This document shows positions 1-5,663 of a DNA stretch of 5,752 bases, piece after piece (position 1 is the stretch's first letter; each line of letters starts with the position of its first letter). The notes beneath the pieces are model-generated. The model ran no database searches and was not told where the DNA came from. It was given only the letters and a program-made list of their open reading frames with translations. Source of the DNA: RGIG5579 sp045580105 (GTDB lineage: Bacteria; Bacillota; Clostridia; Oscillospirales; SIG627); NCBI GenBank assembly GCA_045580105.1, contig JAZNNH010000011.1, positions 1-5,752 of the forward strand, in the 5' to 3' direction. The translations under genes and the position numbers were made by a program.

Positions 1-37
1 AGTTTATCTTTCACTTATCGTGCACCTCACTTTCTGC

Positions 38-66
38 TTGATTTTACCACATTTGTTTGATATAAT
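38..66 (+). promoter_or_regulatory. Sigma-A type promoter for the M14 peptidase gene
   Basis: A -35 box TTGATT (38-43) is followed by a 17-bp spacer and a perfect -10 box TATAAT (61-66). The -10 is preceded by TG plus one base (58-60), which makes it an extended -10. Transcription would start near 73, giving an untranslated leader of about 120 bases. A perfect 7-bp inverted repeat, CTTGATT (37-43) and AATCAAG (64-70), straddles the core promoter and could be an operator or could be chance. No known regulator binding site is recognised. Confidence 0.75.
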
Positions 67-180
67 CAAGTGGTATCTTACAAATTTTGATAGAAAACAA
101 GGTGGATCCGTATATTTCCCACTGTTGTAAATTATCAAACAATCAACCTTTGTAACACAAAACCTTTTTCATCAAGCTAA

Positions 181-186
181 GAGGAG
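181..186 (+). promoter_or_regulatory. Ribosome binding site of the M14 peptidase gene
   Basis: GAGGAG lies 7 bases before the ATG at 194. This spacing supports that start over the second in-frame ATG two codons later. Confidence 0.8.
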
Positions 187-193
187 AAAAACA

Positions 194-2038
194 ATGAATA
201 TGCTTACTGTAACTGCGCCGGAAAAAGCCACCTGCGGTCTCTATCCGAACACTCCCACCAAAAGGGATTTTAGTTGTATTAAACCCGAAAATGCAATCCC
301 CAGCACCTCGGCTTCGACAAAAGAGGGAATCACCACCTATTCCTACGCCGACTTAGAACCCGGTGTTTATCACTGCGCCGCCACAATGGAGGGCTATAAT
401 TCTCTGTGCCGCTTGGTCCACCATACAGGAAACACTCAGGTGGAAATGAAAATGGATCCGTTAGCTGGCAATGGCTATGAAGCCGGCTTTGTTATGCTTT
501 ATTCCACGGAGTTTGAGAAAAACGCACTGCAATCCGACCCCGATCTGTGGGGACCTGAATATAAAAAATTGTTCTGCACTCCTCAGTTTATGCCCGGAAG
601 ACCCGGCCGTCATCAGCAAACCACCAACGAGGAAGCAAAGGACTTTATCGCAAAACTGAATGCAAACTGCGAGTATATGCACGTATTCAGTTTGGGCAAA
701 TCTCCCAAATACGGCTATGATATGCCTCTGGTTCTCTTTACCCGTGAGCCGGTTAAAAATCTCACCTTGGAAGAAGCGGCAAAGCTGGTTCGTGGCAACG
801 GCAAGCCCACCATTCAGTACCTTGCTCAGTGTCACTCCACCGAGCCGGCATCCACCGAGGGTGCGCTTGCGATGATGGTTTCGCTCTGCGGTGACTACGG
901 AAAGGTGTTGGATTCCGTCGACATCTACATCATTCCCCGCGTAAACCCGGACGGAGCATTCGAGGCCATACGAGTCGCTCCTGCAACCGGTGAAGATATG
1001 AACCGCGACTATCTATATATGTGCAACACCGAGCTTCGCATGGTAGCCGCCGCCTTTAATATGTTCCGTCCCGAGATCGCAATCGACGGTCACGAAGCAT
1101 ATCACAGAATCCTTTCTACCGAAAACCACATTTGTGCCGATCTGCAAGTCCAGACCGGCGCAGGTTCGTTAAATCACCCCGCAGAAATGACTAAACTCGT
1201 CGTGAAAATGGCGAAAAAAGCTTTCGAAAGGGCTCGCAGTTTAGGACTGCGCAACCACTTCTTCGCAAATCTGGCTTCTGCTGCAGGCGGTGCCGCAGGA
1301 AGCAGCTATTTCGGAACCAGAAACTGCTTGTCTTTCCTTGCGGAAACACCCGGTCAGGTTGTTATGGGAATGACCGCCATGGAACGCCGCGTTATGTCAC
1401 AATACGCCTTGGCCTCCTCTGTAATCGACTATGCCGTCGAACACGCCGACGAGGTGATGACGACCGTACATAACAGCAGGGAATATATGTGTAAAACCGG
1501 CCCTGTCTATGACGAAAACGATCTGTTTGTTCTCGAGCACAAAACCTTACCGACCGGCACTTGGTCCACTCCTTTGTTGGACGTTGCCACCGGACTTCCG
1601 GTAGACCCCGACTATACCTTGCAGTATCAAGAACAGCCAGAAGCCGCCATCACTCGCACCCGTCCCACCGCTTACGTCATTGAAAAAGGACTTCCCGAAG
1701 AAAAAGAGATTCTTCGCCTGGCCTGCAATCACGATCTGGAGTATTACACGCTCCCTGCCGGCAAATCGATTTCTTTGCAACAATATAAAAAGACGGAGGA
1801 GGGAATTGAGTTGTCGAAGGAAGAAAGTGTTTGCTTTGAAAACGGCGCTTTGGTATTCCCCAACACGATCGACTCCACCGTTCTTTGCGTCGTGATGGAA
1901 CCGGACTTTAACCCCTCGAATCCCGATCGAAAAATGACCCTCCTTCGTATGGGTCTGATCGCTCCCAATCAAGAGGGAATGCTCCCGCTCTACCGTTACT
2001 GCCACACTCTGATTCACGGGAAAGTGTCGGAAGAATAA
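194..2038 (+). CDS. M14 family zinc carboxypeptidase-like metallopeptidase
   Basis: This 614-residue protein is predicted to hydrolyse peptide bonds near the C-terminus of a peptide or cell-wall peptide using one zinc ion; the substrate cannot be read from the sequence. The M14 landmarks occur in the right order: HSTE at 214-217 (zinc ligands H214 and E217), IIPRVNPDG at 246-254, NRD at 270-272 (matching the Asn-Arg carboxylate-binding pair), DGH at 298-300 (third zinc ligand H300), and FLAETPG at 381-387 (catalytic base E384). Residues 1 to about 95 form a separate N-terminal region, probably a beta-rich accessory domain, and about 190 residues follow the catalytic core. No signal peptide or membrane segment is visible, so a cytoplasmic location is likely. 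The start at 194 is favoured because GAGGAG (181-186) sits 7 bases upstream; the in-frame ATG at 200 is less well spaced. The gene is monocistronic, with its own promoter and terminators. Fold and family are secure; the physiological role is unknown. Confidence 0.9.
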   Translation: MNMLTVTAPEKATCGLYPNTPTKRDFSCIKPENAIPSTSASTKEGITTYSYADLEPGVYHCAATMEGYNSLCRLVHHTGNTQVEMKMDPLAGNGYEAGFVMLYSTEFEKNALQSDPDLWGPEYKKLFCTPQFMPGRPGRHQQTTNEEAKDFIAKLNANCEYMHVFSLGKSPKYGYDMPLVLFTREPVKNLTLEEAAKLVRGNGKPTIQYLAQCHSTEPASTEGALAMMVSLCGDYGKVLDSVDIYIIPRVNPDGAFEAIRVAPATGEDMNRDYLYMCNTELRMVAAAFNMFRPEIAIDGHEAYHRILSTENHICADLQVQTGAGSLNHPAEMTKLVVKMAKKAFERARSLGLRNHFFANLASAAGGAAGSSYFGTRNCLSFLAETPGQVVMGMTAMERRVMSQYALASSVIDYAVEHADEVMTTVHNSREYMCKTGPVYDENDLFVLEHKTLPTGTWSTPLLDVATGLPVDPDYTLQYQEQPEAAITRTRPTAYVIEKGLPEEKEILRLACNHDLEYYTLPAGKSISLQQYKKTEEGIELSKEESVCFENGALVFPNTIDSTVLCVVMEPDFNPSNPDRKMTLLRMGLIAPNQEGMLPLYRYCHTLIHGKVSEE

Positions 2039-2050
2039 AGATTTTGATCT

Positions 2051-2081
2051 AAAAAGGGACGCCCAACTATGTCCCTCTTTT
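2051..2081 (+). terminator. Intrinsic terminator after the M14 peptidase gene
   Basis: AGGGAC (2055-2060) pairs with GTCCCT (2071-2076) around a 10-base loop. It is flanked by an A run on the left and CTTTT on the right. It begins about 13 bases after the M14 stop codon. The 6-bp stem is short, so termination may be partial; the stronger hairpin at 2186-2216 would catch read-through. Confidence 0.6.
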
Positions 2082-2185
2082 CGGAGTTTTGTTTCTTAAT
2101 GAAAAGTGGGAGCGCGGACTCTCTTTGGAGCAGTCCTTGTCATAGCGGCAAGTGTAATCACCGCATTATGATTTTAAAAAAGCAA

Positions 2186-2217
2186 AAAAGGATTGACCAA
2201 ATCGGTCAATCCTTTTC
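2186..2217. terminator. Bidirectional intrinsic terminator between convergent genes
   Basis: A perfect 13-bp stem, 2186-2198 pairing with 2204-2216, closes a 5-base loop (2199-2203). On the plus strand it ends in TTTTCTTTTAT; on the minus strand in TTTTTTGCTTTTTT. It begins 3 bases beyond the stop codon of the minus-strand CLC gene and is the second hairpin after the M14 gene, so it should stop transcription arriving from both sides. Confidence 0.9.
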
Positions 2218-2219
2218 TT

Positions 2220-3489
2220 TTATCTGGTATTTTCTTCGTCCAAATAGTCTTTCTTTTGCTCCACTTTATCAAACTGAAAGATCTGACTTGCGTACAAACC
2301 GCTGTTACCCGAAAGAACGAAACAGATCACGCAAACCAGTGCGAAAATTGGCAAGTTTGCACTGCCGAACAGTTCAACACTTAAAATGATAGAAGCGAAG
2401 GGGGAATTGGTGACACAGCAGAATAGGCCAACCAGTCCCAATGCACCGCAGATTCCCGGATCGAGTCCTAAAAGTGCCCCAAAAACACACCCGAAAGTTG
2501 CGCCGATACAAAACGTGGGTACAATCTCTCCGCCTTTGAATCCTGCCGACAAGGTTACAGCGGTAAAGACAAGTTTGAAAAGAAAATCGAACCAATTTGC
2601 CTGACCGCCAACGGCGCGTAACGCCATCTCCATTCCTGCACCATTATAGCGATGATCTCCCACAACAGCAGTCATTCCTACAATGATCACCGCGCCAAGA
2701 GCAATTCGCAACCACTGATTTGAAATCAAATGTTTTGCGGCGTGTTCTGCCTTGTGAAACAGAAAACACATTCCGATGCCAAGAAAAGAGAGAGCAACTG
2801 CCAGCCCAACCACACAAATCAGTGTTTTCAGATTTAAATTCAGAACGGTATCTAAAATCACACCCTCAGCGTGAACGCCAAAGAATAGGGAAACGCGACT
2901 TGCAATAAAAGCCGATAAAAAGCACGGCAACAGGGCTGGAGAAAAAATCGAACCAACCGATTCGAACTCCATGCAAAACAGGGCAGCGGTGACCGGAATT
3001 CCAAACAGTCCGGCAAAGACGGATGCCATCCCGCTCATGACCATCACCTTGCGATCCTTTGAGGATAGGCGATAGGCGAAGCGCTTTTCCCAAAAAAGAG
3101 GCAATCGATCCGCCTAATTGCAAGGATGCGCCCTCGCGCCCCGCGGAACCGCCGAAAAGATGCGTCATAACCGTGGAAATAAAAATTGCCGGTGCAACAG
3201 CGATCGGAACGTCACGACCGTACAAAGCGGCATCGATTATCTCGTTGGTTCCTTTGTTGTTTTTAATCCCTAGAATCTTATAAAGCAGTATCGTCAAAAG
3301 ACCGGCCACAGGCAACAAGAAGATGACAAAGCGATACTCTTGCCTTATGTTCGTTACAAGCTGCAATACAAAATGAAATCCCGCGCCGACAAGACCACCG
3401 AGAGTGCCCATCAGGCCACCGAGCAATCCCCATTTGATAACAGTAACAATGTATTCTTTCGGACGAAGCAAACGATTCAACCAAGCCAT
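2220..3489 (-). pseudogene. CLC-F type fluoride/proton antiporter, frameshifted by a 7-bp duplication
   Basis: This is an integral membrane ion antiporter of the CLC family, split into two frames. The upstream frame begins at 3489 (MAWLNRLL) and reads correctly through S140; the downstream frame carries the rest to the stop at 2220. Deleting one 7-bp repeat unit at 3064-3079 gives one 420-residue protein. Motifs in restored numbering: THLFGGSAGREGAS (109-122) with the gating glutamate E119; AGLFGIPVTA near 157-166; GFKGGEIVP with E319; and SGNSGLYASQ with Y397. The glutamate in GGEIVP, where chloride-type CLCs have GIFAP, together with the SGxxGxY ending, are traits I associate with fluoride exporters. 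From memory, E118, E318 and Y396 are the matching residues in the Enterococcus casseliflavus CLC-F. A valine stands where that protein has a threonine after E318. If translated as written, the upstream frame runs 67 out-of-frame residues to a stop at 2866 and would be inactive. The rest of the gene is undamaged, so the lesion is recent, reversible, or a sequencing error. Chloride transport is the main alternative function. Confidence 0.85.
3064..3079. repeat. 7-bp tandem duplication that causes the CLC frameshift
   Basis: On the plus strand GATAGGC occurs twice in direct succession, followed by GA, giving 16 bases of exact period 7. In the coding sense this reads CGCCTAT twice. With two copies the frame changes after codon 140; with one copy the protein continues as LRLSSKDRKVMVMSG in the frame of the downstream half. 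The duplication is bounded by a 2-base GA microhomology, as expected for replication slippage. Confidence 0.95.
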
Positions 3490-3520
3490 AACAAGTCATT
3501 CTTTCTACATATTTTGGCAT

Positions 3521-3549
3521 ATTTTAACACAAAAAAACGGAATTGGCAA
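3521..3549 (-). promoter_or_regulatory. Sigma-A type promoter for the CLC antiporter gene
   Basis: Reading the minus strand, TTGCCA (3549-3544) is followed by a 17-bp spacer and TAAAAT (3526-3521), close to the TTGACA/TATAAT consensus. The leader to the ATG at 3489 would be only about 25 to 30 bases. That is too short to hold a fluoride (crcB-motif) riboswitch, and none is visible further upstream. The ribosome binding site is weak: AGAAAG lies about 11 bases before the start. Confidence 0.6.
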
Positions 3550-3613
3550 GGCAAAATCCGACCAAAAGACTTGCGACACTTTGTCCTATGATGGTTACTT
3601 GACTGAGTACAGA

Positions 3614-3647
3614 AAAAACACATTCACCGATCAGTGAATGTGTTTTT
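3614..3647 (-). terminator. Intrinsic terminator after spoVAC
   Basis: A perfect 14-bp stem pairs AAAAACACATTCAC (3614-3627) with its complement at 3634-3647 around the 6-base loop CGATCA. On the minus strand the stem ends in a run of T, and it starts 20 bases past the spoVAC stop codon. It insulates the downstream CLC gene from spoVAC transcription. The T run on the plus strand makes it potentially bidirectional. Confidence 0.9.
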
Positions 3648-3667
3648 ATTTGATCTTATTATTTAGA

Positions 3668-4102
3668 TTATAAAATTACAGTGAGCCAATAAATTAATCC
3701 GTATATCACACTTGCCACCGTGCCGTACACAATAACAGGCCCTGCGATCGTAAACATTTTAGCACCAACACCCAATACAAACCCTTCTGCTTTGCTGTCG
3801 ATGGCAGGAGAGCACATTGCATTTGCAAATCCCGTAATGGGAACCAGCGTTCCGGCTCCTGCTTTTTTTGCCAATTTGTCAAACCATCCCAGACCGGTAA
3901 ATAAGCATGCCAAAAAGATCAAAACAATCGGTACGATCGTTTTCACGTTTTTTTCCGATATTTGAAAAGTCTGCAAGAAATTTCGAATGCATTGACCAAT
4001 CACGCAAATCAACCCACCGACGAAAAATGCCCAGATACAATCGTAAATTAAATGTGATTTTTTTGCGTGCTTTTTGGAATACTCCTGATAAGACGTTTTC
4101 AT
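3668..4102 (-). CDS. spoVAC: Stage V sporulation protein AC (SpoVAC)
   Basis: This small integral membrane protein of the forespore inner membrane belongs to the SpoVA machinery, which moves dipicolinic acid during sporulation and germination. Bacillus SpoVAC behaves as a mechanosensitive channel. The 144 residues match the usual family length of about 150. Recognisable conserved stretches are YQEYSKKHAKK (5-15), FVGGLICVIGQ (27-37), GLGWFDKLAKKAGAGTLVP (70-88), ITGFANAMCSPAID (89-102), and EGFVLGVGAKMFTIAGP (106-122). Hydrophobic segments lie near 20-44, 56-72, 83-97 and 112-142. The start is supported by AGGAG (4113-4109) 6 bases before the ATG. It follows a 60-residue Cys-rich gene by 35 bp on the same strand, so the two are probably cotranscribed from the sigma-G-like site upstream. 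The usual partners spoVAD and spoVAE do not follow; a strong terminator does. Confidence 0.95.
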   Translation of the reverse strand: MKTSYQEYSKKHAKKSHLIYDCIWAFFVGGLICVIGQCIRNFLQTFQISEKNVKTIVPIVLIFLACLFTGLGWFDKLAKKAGAGTLVPITGFANAMCSPAIDSKAEGFVLGVGAKMFTIAGPVIVYGTVASVIYGLIYWLTVIL

Positions 4103-4137
4103 TCCATTCTCCTATCTTGACATATAGATTGAGCGGT

Positions 4138-4320
4138 TTATAATATTGTTGGAGTTTGCAAAACTTGGGGTGGGGAAGTTGCGTCATTTCGATTGGCGGA
4201 AAAATAGATGCAGGGTTTGGTACCGTTTGAAAAAATGCTATCCCTCACGTCATAATGCAAACGACAAGCCCCATCGTGGCGATGAACGCAATTCTTTCGA
4301 CAGATGATTTCGTAATTCAT
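4138..4320 (-). CDS. Small Cys-rich protein upstream of spoVAC (60 aa)
   Basis: This 60-residue soluble protein has no function I can name. The first 40 residues carry C7-x3-C11-x7-C19-x17-C37 followed by YF, with an HRHDG stretch at 13-17. The pattern resembles small clostridial Cys-rich proteins such as the DUF1540 type, in which the four cysteines may bind a metal. The family assignment is tentative: those proteins usually have four residues between the first two cysteines. The last 20 residues look unstructured. It is judged real because GAGGTGA sits 6 bases before the ATG, one of the best ribosome binding sites in the window, and because the cysteine spacing is not random-looking. It shares strand and close spacing (35 bp) with spoVAC, and a sigma-G-like promoter lies upstream. 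A forespore role is inferred from that context only. Confidence 0.65.
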   Translation of the reverse strand: MNYEIICRKNCVHRHDGACRLHYDVRDSIFSNGTKPCIYFSANRNDATSPPQVLQTPTIL

Positions 4321-4323
4321 TTT

Positions 4324-4333
4324 CAGTCACCTC
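4324..4333 (-). promoter_or_regulatory. Strong ribosome binding site of the Cys-rich gene
   Basis: On the minus strand GAGGTGA is followed by 6 bases and then ATG at 4320. This near-ideal match to the 16S rRNA 3' end is the main evidence that the 60-codon reading frame is translated. Confidence 0.7.
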
Positions 4334-4360
4334 AAATTTTATTTTGTGTAGAAAAAGAGA

Positions 4361-4390
4361 TTTTATGAATTTAAATGGTATTGATATTCA
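4361..4390 (-). promoter_or_regulatory. Candidate sigma-G (forespore) promoter for the Cys-rich gene and spoVAC
   Basis: On the minus strand TGAATA (4390-4385) is followed by exactly 17 bases and CATAAAA (4367-4361). The Bacillus sigma-G consensus is approximately gHATR, 17-18 bases, then CATWHTA. The -35 matches fully and the -10 matches six of seven positions. Transcription would begin near 4354, leaving a leader of about 33 bases with the ribosome binding site. The element lies over the start codon of the divergent GNAT gene. In AT-rich DNA such matches can arise by chance, but the position and the downstream spoVAC make it credible. Confidence 0.5.
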
Positions 4391-5183
4391 AACCGCAAAA
4401 AAATCCGATGAACAAGAAATTCGCCGTCTGTGGAAGGACTGTTTTGATGACGATGATTCCTATTTAGACTTATATTTTCAGAACCATACAAATTTTGAAC
4501 AAATCATCCTTCTGAAACTGGATGGCAACATCATCGGAATGATCCATCAGCTTCCTTGTAAAATTATAAACGGAAAAGATGCTTTATATTGGTATGCCGT
4601 CGGAATTGCTCCGAATTTCAGAAATAAGGGCTATTTTAAGCACTTTTGTTCAGAAGTTTTAAAGCAAAATCAAAAAAACGGTTTTTCCAACGTCTGTCAG
4701 CCGATAAAAGGCCTCGAAGCAGTTTATCAAAAACTCGGATTTTGCTATGCTTACTTTGCCAAGGAAACCTCGTTTTTTGGGAATAGCAGCAGTGATCCTA
4801 TTATCAAATTACAGAAAGCGGTCCCGGAAGATTTTAACATGATTGCTCTGGAAAAGGGGAGTGTTTCTTGGGATGCAAACCATATCAAATATGCCCTGAC
4901 GGAAAATCTGTTTTGCGAAGGCAAGAATCTGAAATTTCAATACCAAGAAAAAAACTACGTTTTTATGGCAATCAAAAAAGATGATTCTTTTTTGCTGGAT
5001 CATACCAACATACCACCGGACGTGGCCGCGTCCGTTCAAAATTCAATTCTAAAAAAACTGGGCTGCAGTCAATTTATTTTAAGGCATAGCGCCAATCGGG
5101 AAAGTGAAAACCGCTTTATTGTCGGCTTATCAGATGATTGCGCCGTGAATGATGCCTCTCAGTTAACCTTTACTCTTGCTTAG
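4365..5183 (+). CDS. GNAT family N-acetyltransferase
   Basis: This 272-residue protein should transfer an acetyl group from acetyl-CoA to an amine; its substrate is unknown. Residues 5-135 carry the GNAT domain. The N-terminal stretch IQTAKKSDEQEIRRLWKDCF (8-27) is the usual first strand and helix. Motif A is AVGIAPNFRNKGYFKHF (78-94), with R86 and G89 in the acetyl-CoA pyrophosphate loop. AVYQKLGF (119-126) is the C-terminal motif. About 140 more residues form a second, diverged domain, a layout common among clostridial GNAT proteins and reminiscent of Eis-like tandem enzymes. I chose the ATG at 4365; a TTG seven codons upstream (4344) is also in frame but has no better ribosome binding site. 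The site before the ATG (AAAGAGA) is itself weak. The gene is divergent from the Cys-rich/spoVAC unit across a 44-bp gap, and no clear terminator follows it. Confidence 0.85.
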   Translation: MNLNGIDIQTAKKSDEQEIRRLWKDCFDDDDSYLDLYFQNHTNFEQIILLKLDGNIIGMIHQLPCKIINGKDALYWYAVGIAPNFRNKGYFKHFCSEVLKQNQKNGFSNVCQPIKGLEAVYQKLGFCYAYFAKETSFFGNSSSDPIIKLQKAVPEDFNMIALEKGSVSWDANHIKYALTENLFCEGKNLKFQYQEKNYVFMAIKKDDSFLLDHTNIPPDVAASVQNSILKKLGCSQFILRHSANRESENRFIVGLSDDCAVNDASQLTFTLA

Positions 5184-5252
5184 AAAAAGCAAATTCGAGG
5201 GGAATAGAAGAGAATACACCCAAATAATTTCCTAAAATTCAACATAGCCAAT

Positions 5253-5276
5253 TATACAAAATGCGAGTTTTGTGTA
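5253..5276. repeat. AT-rich hairpin at the edge of the GC-rich island
   Basis: ACAAAA (5256-5261) pairs with TTTTGT (5268-5273) around the loop TGCGAG. The stem extends by three further pairs, one of them a G-T wobble, to about 9 bp. No T run follows on either strand, so it is not a standard terminator. It marks the last AT-rich sequence before the composition changes near 5280. Confidence 0.5.
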
Positions 5277-5373
5277 TGTTCGGGGGGCAGGGCTGAGGGC
5301 GTTTATCAAGCAAGAGAGCAAAGGGACGAACAGACCCTGCGGCAACGTGACAGGACTCGCGGAACTCGGCGCT

Positions 5374-5391
5374 CCTTCCCCTTGGGGAAGG
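5374..5391. repeat. Near-perfect palindrome CCTTCCCC/GGGGAAGG
   Basis: CCTTCCCC (5374-5381) and GGGGAAGG (5384-5391) are exact reverse complements separated by TT. No T run follows, so this is a structural repeat rather than a terminator. Confidence 0.8.
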
Positions 5392-5412
5392 CGGGGGATT
5401 GGGGGAGCTCTA

Positions 5413-5438
5413 CCGCCAACGGCGGCAACCTTGTTGCC
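5413..5438. repeat. Two overlapping inverted repeats (CCGCC/GGCGG and GGCAAC/GTTGCC)
   Basis: CCGCC (5413-5417) pairs with GGCGG (5421-5425) around AAC. GGCAAC (5424-5429) pairs with GTTGCC (5433-5438) around CTT. The two hairpins share two bases, so they would compete at their junction. Confidence 0.75.
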
Positions 5439-5509
5439 AGAGCGAGGATCAGACGGAATCGAGCGCGACCCCGACGGAAGGGCGGTCGAGGAGCAACGCG
5501 CCGCAGAGC

Positions 5510-5663
5510 GAGGGAGCGAAGCGACCGAAGAGACCCCCGACGGCGACAGTGGCCGCGCCGATTCCACCAAAGCTTGGACAGGGGCACAGAGCCGAGGTGC
5601 CCCCGGAGGGCGCCCGACCGGGCGAACGAGCAAAGGAGCGAATTGAGGGAGCAAAGCGACCGA
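5510..5663. repeat. Imperfect 19-bp direct repeats 135 bp apart
   Basis: GAGGGAGCGAAGCGACCGA (5510-5528) recurs at 5645-5663 with a single difference (A for G at the ninth base). A second related pair, GACCCCGACGG (5467-5477) and GACCCCCGACGG (5532-5543), differs by one inserted C. A looser relative of the first unit occurs near 5314-5336. Confidence 0.8.
5581..5624. repeat. Pair of GC hairpins
   Basis: GGGGCAC (5581-5587) pairs with GTGCCCC (5597-5603) around a 9-base loop. Directly after it, CGCCCG (5611-5616) pairs with CGGGCG (5619-5624). In addition GGTGCCCCC (5596-5604) is the exact reverse complement of GGGGGCACC (5681-5689), so a longer alternative fold is possible. Confidence 0.75.

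Noticed and set aside
461..835. Minus-strand reading frames inside the M14 gene (also 1547-2017)
   Set aside because: They are shadows of a clearly conserved gene on the plus strand and lack start signals or recognisable products.
2101..2170. Possible small RNA formed by the hairpins GGACT/AGTCC and GCGG/CCGC between the two terminators
   Set aside because: The stems are short and bulged, no promoter is visible ahead of them, and the region is best explained as a spacer between terminators.
2866..3070. The tail of the upstream CLC frame as a genuine C-terminus
   Set aside because: After S140 the residues no longer resemble CLC proteins, while another frame continues the family sequence exactly. 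The tail is out-of-frame translation.
3051..3080. Programmed ribosomal frameshifting in the CLC gene
   Set aside because: There is no slippery heptamer or downstream stimulatory structure, and the exact 7-bp duplication explains the frame change fully.
4344..4364. TTG start for the acetyltransferase, adding seven residues
   Set aside because: The ATG at 4365 begins where GNAT homology starts; the upstream TTG has no ribosome binding site and the added residues look like translated leader.
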